Positions 60,339-64,000 of a stretch of DNA of 64,000 nucleotides are shown here, in pieces. The translations under genes were made by a program, and so were the position numbers. The stretch is taken from positions 18,556-82,555 of the forward strand of contig JAPKZB010000087.1 of NCBI GenBank assembly GCA_026393985.1, written 5' to 3'. The DNA comes from Acidobacteriota bacterium (GTDB lineage: Bacteria; Acidobacteriota; Terriglobia; Bryobacterales; Bryobacteraceae). Within the stretch, counting starts at the first letter, position 1; every line of letters starts with the position of its first letter. A model generated the notes under the pieces. It had not been told where the DNA came from, made no database searches, and saw only the letters and a program-made list of their open reading frames with translations.

Positions 60339-60581
60339 TTATTGTCCTGGAACGGGATCAACTCCACCGGGGCAAAACGGATGGCAACGGCCTAAACGGC
60401 GCAAGCCCAGCGCGATGCCGCGCAGGGCGCCGAACCGGGAGATTGCCTCCATCATGTACACGGAGCAGGTAGGGTGAAATCGGCAAGCCGAGGGGAGCCA
60501 GGGCGAGATGCCCAGCTTGTAGAGACGCAGAGCGGCGAGGCAGACGGCGGCGGTGCTGAGCGGGTGGATCACGCGCTGCAT
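60339..60581 (-). CDS. yidD: Membrane protein insertion efficiency factor YidD
   Basis: [59 protein letters not shown]. Confidence 0.96.
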   Translation of the reverse strand: MQRVIHPLSTAAVCLAALRLYKLGISPWLPSACRFHPTCSVYMMEAISRFGALRGIALGLRRLGRCHPFCPGGVDPVPGQ

Positions 60582-60961
60582 CGGGCCAGTACCTTATCCA
60601 GTTCGCGCGCCAGCACGGCAAAATCCGCACCGTAGACGGAACGGCGTGGATTGAACACTATATCGCAGTCCACACTGACCCGGTCGATACGGGAACGCAG
60701 CAATTCTCGCAACCGACGCCGGATCTTATTGCGGACGACCGCCTTGCCGACTGCGCGAGGGAGGGTGATTCCGAAGCGTGGTCCGCTTGCGCGGACAGCC
60801 GAATCCGGTTCCTCACAACGATGCCGCAAGCAGAAAGCCACGAAATAGGTACTCGGATACCGCACCCCTTGATCATAAACCCGGCGAAAGTCGCCGGGTT
60901 TCCGCAAGCGATGGGCAGGGAGGGAACCGTTACTTGGCGGCGCGGACGGCGGGCTCGTCAC
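60569..60961 (-). CDS. rnpA: Ribonuclease P protein component (start inferred, GTG 60961 or ATG 61018, inside rpmH)
   Basis: [22 protein letters not shown]...[28 protein letters not shown]. Confidence 0.92.
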   Translation of the reverse strand: MTSPPSAPPSNGSLPAHRLRKPGDFRRVYDQGVRYPSTYFVAFCLRHRCEEPDSAVRASGPRFGITLPRAVGKAVVRNKIRRRLRELLRSRIDRVSVDCDIVFNPRRSVYGADFAVLARELDKVLARCSA

Positions 60962-61097
60962 TGACGGTGAGCTTCCAACGGCCCCGCGCGCGGCGGCGAG
61001 CCAGTACGGCACGGCCATTCTTGGTTTTCATGCGCTCGCGGAAGCCATGCACTTTGGCACGCTTGCGATTGTTGGGCTGAAATGTACGCTTCGGCAT
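60930..61097 (-). CDS. rpmH: 50S ribosomal protein L34 (absent from the supplied ORF track because it is short)
   Basis: [55 protein letters not shown], 55 aa. Confidence 0.97.
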   Translation of the reverse strand: MPKRTFQPNNRKRAKVHGFRERMKTKNGRAVLARRRARGRWKLTVSDEPAVRAAK

Positions 61098-61154
61098 TGT
61101 CTTTTAGATTCCTGTAGGCATAGGCGCACGAACGCACACCCTGTCCAATTTTTC

Positions 61155-61183
61155 ATTATAGGCACAGTTGGTTGGTAACGCAA
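61155..61183 (-). promoter_or_regulatory. rpmH promoter TTGCGT-17-TATAAT
   Basis: Perfect -10 (ATTATA on + at 61155-61160), 17-bp spacer, -35 at 61178-61183. Confidence 0.6.
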
Positions 61184-61187
61184 CCGG

Positions 61188-62123
61188 TCAAGGCGTGAGC
61201 AGCACCTTCAGGCAGCCCTTTTCCCCGGCCCGCGCGAAGGCCTGTTCGGCCTCCCGCAGCGGAAACCGGTCGGCGATCATGGGCTGCAGCAGCAGTTTTC
61301 GGGCTGCGAGCAGGCGCATGGCCGGGGCAAACCGTCCGCAGCGCGACCCGACGAGGCTGATCTCTTTGACGATCACGGGAGCCATGTCGAGGCTGACCGG
61401 TTCGGCCACGGTGGATTTCATGACGACGCGGCCGCGAGGGCGGGTCATGCTGACGGCGGTTGCCAGTCCGGCCGGCGACCCGGTGGCGTCCACGGCGACG
61501 TCGAACTCGCCATCTCCTCCGACCTGCACCCCCAACTGCGCGGCAATGGCCATCTTGGCGGAATGCCGCCCGAACAGATGGACGCGGGCGCCACCGAGGT
61601 GCAGCACCTGGGCGATGAGGAGGCCCAGTTTGCCATCGCCCAGGACGGCGACGCGTTCGCCCCGCAGGCGGCCCAACTGCTCCTGGATCTCGCAAGCGGC
61701 CGCGATGGGCTCGCAAAACACGGCCTCTTCGTCGGGCACCTGGGCGGGGACGGCGAGGAGGTTTTCTTCGGGCAGGGTGAGCCATTCGGCGAAGGCTCCC
61801 GGATGTTTGACGATCCCGAGGACGGTCCGCGCCGGACAGTGTCTTCCGAGGCCTCGCGCGCACCAGTCGCACTTTCCGCAGGCCAGGTTGATCTCGCCGA
61901 CGACGCGCTGGCCGAGCCAGTGCGCGGAGTCGGCCTCTTCGACCACGCCGACGAACTCATGGCCCGGCCGGCCGGCGAAGCTGTAATAGCCGCGCAGGAG
62001 CTCCAGGTCCGTGTTGCAGATGCCGGCCATGGTCATGCGGATCCGGGCGAATCCGCGGGGGCGCCGCGGGCGGCTCGCCTGTTCCACCCACACTCGTTTG
62101 TCGCCGATTCGGACCGCTTGCAC
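61188..62123 (-). CDS. Zinc-dependent alcohol dehydrogenase (MDR superfamily)
   Basis: GICNTDLELLRGYYSFAGRPGHEFVGVVEEA; CGKCDWCARGLGRHC structural zinc site. Confidence 0.9.
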   Translation of the reverse strand: MQAVRIGDKRVWVEQASRPRRPRGFARIRMTMAGICNTDLELLRGYYSFAGRPGHEFVGVVEEADSAHWLGQRVVGEINLACGKCDWCARGLGRHCPARTVLGIVKHPGAFAEWLTLPEENLLAVPAQVPDEEAVFCEPIAAACEIQEQLGRLRGERVAVLGDGKLGLLIAQVLHLGGARVHLFGRHSAKMAIAAQLGVQVGGDGEFDVAVDATGSPAGLATAVSMTRPRGRVVMKSTVAEPVSLDMAPVIVKEISLVGSRCGRFAPAMRLLAARKLLLQPMIADRFPLREAEQAFARAGEKGCLKVLLTP

Positions 62124-62237
62124 CCTTCTATTATCGGGCCATTCCCTGGTGGCCGGATAGGAGGCACGTTGGCCGGTGGGGGTGCGGATGTGGGGGTTGG
62201 CGGGTAGAGGATGGGCCGCTGGTTTGGCGGGTCCTGG

Positions 62238-63716
62238 CTAAATGAGGCGGCTTTGGGGTAACGGTCCGGCCGATTCGGGGAGTCCCAACAGGCTGGGATG
62301 GTCGGTGGTGGCCTGCCAGGCGGCGAGGCCCAGGGCCATGACGAGGTCGTCGTGCTCGGATTGGTGGCCGGCGGTTTCAAAGTGCAGGAGCTCGCGCTCC
62401 AGGATCTCCAGGCCCGGGGCACAGCGCTCCAGCTTGAGCTGCCCCCGCTCAAACAAGAGCTTCAGACGGGTCAACAGATCGCTACGGGGGATGCTCAGGT
62501 AGCTGTCCTTGAGGTGCTTGGCTGTCCGGCCGCTCGAGATACAGACCGGCAGCAGCCGGAGACCGTGCCGCTCGCGCCGGAGTAGTTCGATGACGGCGTG
62601 GCCGTTGCCCGTGGCGTCCACGAGCAGGGTCTGCGGCACTTTTGGCCGGCCGAATTCGCCGTCAAAGCGCTGGGTCGCAGCGCGCACAAAGCCGGGGATG
62701 CTGACGAGTTCCGTATCGAGGGCCAAGCGCGGGGCGTAGCGGACGGTCAGCGTCGGGTGCATGGGGGTTCGCTGCGTGGCCGGGTCCTTGACGCCGTATT
62801 GCCAGGTGAGTTCGAGGACGACTAAGGCGGTATGATCCTGCCGCTTGCCGAGGTCGAGGCCGTAGTAGCGCTCGGTCTTCTCCCATAAGCCGAGGACGGG
62901 AACGGGCGCGTGGTCGATGAGCGCGGCGGCTACCTGTTCGCGGGTCAGCAACTGGAGGCCGTGGCTGATGAAGCGGCAATCATACTCCTGGGCGTACGAG
63001 AGTTCGCCGTGCAAGCGGAGTTCGGAGGCCAGAAAGTCGGGGGTTAGCCGGGGACAGTCCGTGGCGCGGATGGCAAAGCGGGTCCAATCGGCTTGGTGAT
63101 CGTGCCAGATTTCGGCGAATAGGTTGTTGCGGCCATAGGGGGTGGACAGCACCCATAAGTGGCCCTGCGAGACGGCCAGAATGGGCGACAGGGCCCGGTA
63201 AGCCGCGCCGTGGACAAAGGCGGCTTCGTCGATGATGATGAGCGAGGCTTTCGAGAAGCCGCGGACGGAGCGCGCGACCGCCGAACGGGCGACGATGCGG
63301 GAGCCGTTGGGCAGTTGCAACGAGCGAGGATTGTTGCCGTCGCCCCGGAGGGGAAAGTCCAGCTCCGCGGCGAATTCCTTGAGTTTCTGGAGAATTTCGC
63401 CGGCCTGGGTATGGATGGGCGCGACCATGAAGATGAGCGATTTGGGTTGATGGACTGCGATATAGAGTGCGCGCAGGGCCGCGATGGTGCTTTTGCCGAC
63501 CTGGCGGGCGGTTAACAAGATGACCCGGGGGTCGGCGCAATCGAGGATGGCGGCTTGTTGGGGATCCGGAAGGAAGTTGCAGCGCCGGGCGGCCCATTCG
63601 GAGGGTTTGAGCGGCGCCGGCGGGTCGGGCGCCGGGTCCCGGGCTGGCGGACCGGGCGGATGGGCCTCCGGCTTGGCCGACAGGCACCATCGGGGCATCC
63701 ATTCCAGGAGCGACAT
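62238..63716 (-). CDS. Phage-type terminase large subunit-like ATPase/nuclease
   Basis: Walker A LLTARQVGKST; Walker B SLIIIDEAAFV; nuclease-like YYGLDLGKRQDHTAL, VDATGNG, EHDDLVMALGLA. Confidence 0.85.
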   Translation of the reverse strand: MSLLEWMPRWCLSAKPEAHPPGPPARDPAPDPPAPLKPSEWAARRCNFLPDPQQAAILDCADPRVILLTARQVGKSTIAALRALYIAVHQPKSLIFMVAPIHTQAGEILQKLKEFAAELDFPLRGDGNNPRSLQLPNGSRIVARSAVARSVRGFSKASLIIIDEAAFVHGAAYRALSPILAVSQGHLWVLSTPYGRNNLFAEIWHDHQADWTRFAIRATDCPRLTPDFLASELRLHGELSYAQEYDCRFISHGLQLLTREQVAAALIDHAPVPVLGLWEKTERYYGLDLGKRQDHTALVVLELTWQYGVKDPATQRTPMHPTLTVRYAPRLALDTELVSIPGFVRAATQRFDGEFGRPKVPQTLLVDATGNGHAVIELLRRERHGLRLLPVCISSGRTAKHLKDSYLSIPRSDLLTRLKLLFERGQLKLERCAPGLEILERELLHFETAGHQSEHDDLVMALGLAAWQATTDHPSLLGLPESAGPLPQSRLI

Positions 63717-63720
63717 CGCT

Positions 63721-64000
63721 TCAGGCCGCCCGCGGCAGCCGCGGAATTTCGAGGCGGCCGTCGATTGTTTTGCGATTGTCGCGGCGAGCGATGATTTCGA
63801 CTAACTCCTTGTTATTCAGCAGTGTGTCGACCCATTCGGGGGCCCGATAGCTGGGTTCGCTCTGGACGCGGGCGGCATGCTGGATGGCTTGGTCGACCAT
63901 CATGGTCGAGGGAAGTTCGGACTGGTCGGGCCGCATTTCGCGGGCGACGCTGACCGGTTCCGGCGGCACGAGCGGGATATCCCGGCGCAGGGTCCGGAAG
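63721..64000 (-). CDS. Hypothetical protein immediately upstream of the terminase-like gene; frame open to the window edge
   Basis: ...FRTLRRDIPLVPPEPVSVAREMRPDQSELPSTMMVDQAIQHAARVQSEPSYRAPEWVDTLLNNKELVEIIARRDNRKTIDGRLEIPRLPRAA*. Confidence 0.5.
   Translation of the reverse strand, partial: FRTLRRDIPLVPPEPVSVAREMRPDQSELPSTMMVDQAIQHAARVQSEPSYRAPEWVDTLLNNKELVEIIARRDNRKTIDGRLEIPRLPRAA

Overview
High-GC bacterial chromosomal window with roughly 55 genes. It looks like Acidobacteria, Solibacter/Bryobacteraceae-like: an Oar-type TonB receptor, and a subtilase ending in what I recognise as the 'Solibacter C-terminal' (TIGR03437-like) domain. No database search was run. Contents from left to right: the 3' end of an NRPS followed by a GT4-GT4-thioesterase fusion; a beta-propeller/MauG/TPR operon facing a 7-heme cytochrome; a TonB-dependent receptor; a CoA-transferase and a frameshifted methyltransferase; an orphan TssB-TssC-like sheath fusion; a DksA-like protein; an HlyD adaptor; a NIDO/Ig-repeat secreted protein; a small HTH protein with a palindromic operator; dxr-rseP-dnaK-dnaJ-hspR-nadE; a phosphoesterase; GH57; a putative hydroxyproline-catabolism operon; galU; a degenerate hybrid kinase; purN-purM; dtd; an ECF ATPase; acpS; greA; two tandem subtilases; the mnmE-jag-yidC-yidD-rnpA-rpmH cluster; and a terminase-like gene at the right edge. 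The most unusual observations are: (1) two independent tandem duplications at gene junctions of the hydroxyproline operon, each creating a mini-ORF that overlaps the upstream stop and the downstream start; (2) the GT-GT-TE fusion attached to an NRPS; (3) the orphan TssBC-like fusion; (4) a precise single-base frameshift in the methyltransferase; (5) an apparent rpmH/rnpA overlap; (6) a strand-composition (GC skew) switch at the rpmH-yidC cluster. I saw no tRNA, rRNA, CRISPR array or IS element.
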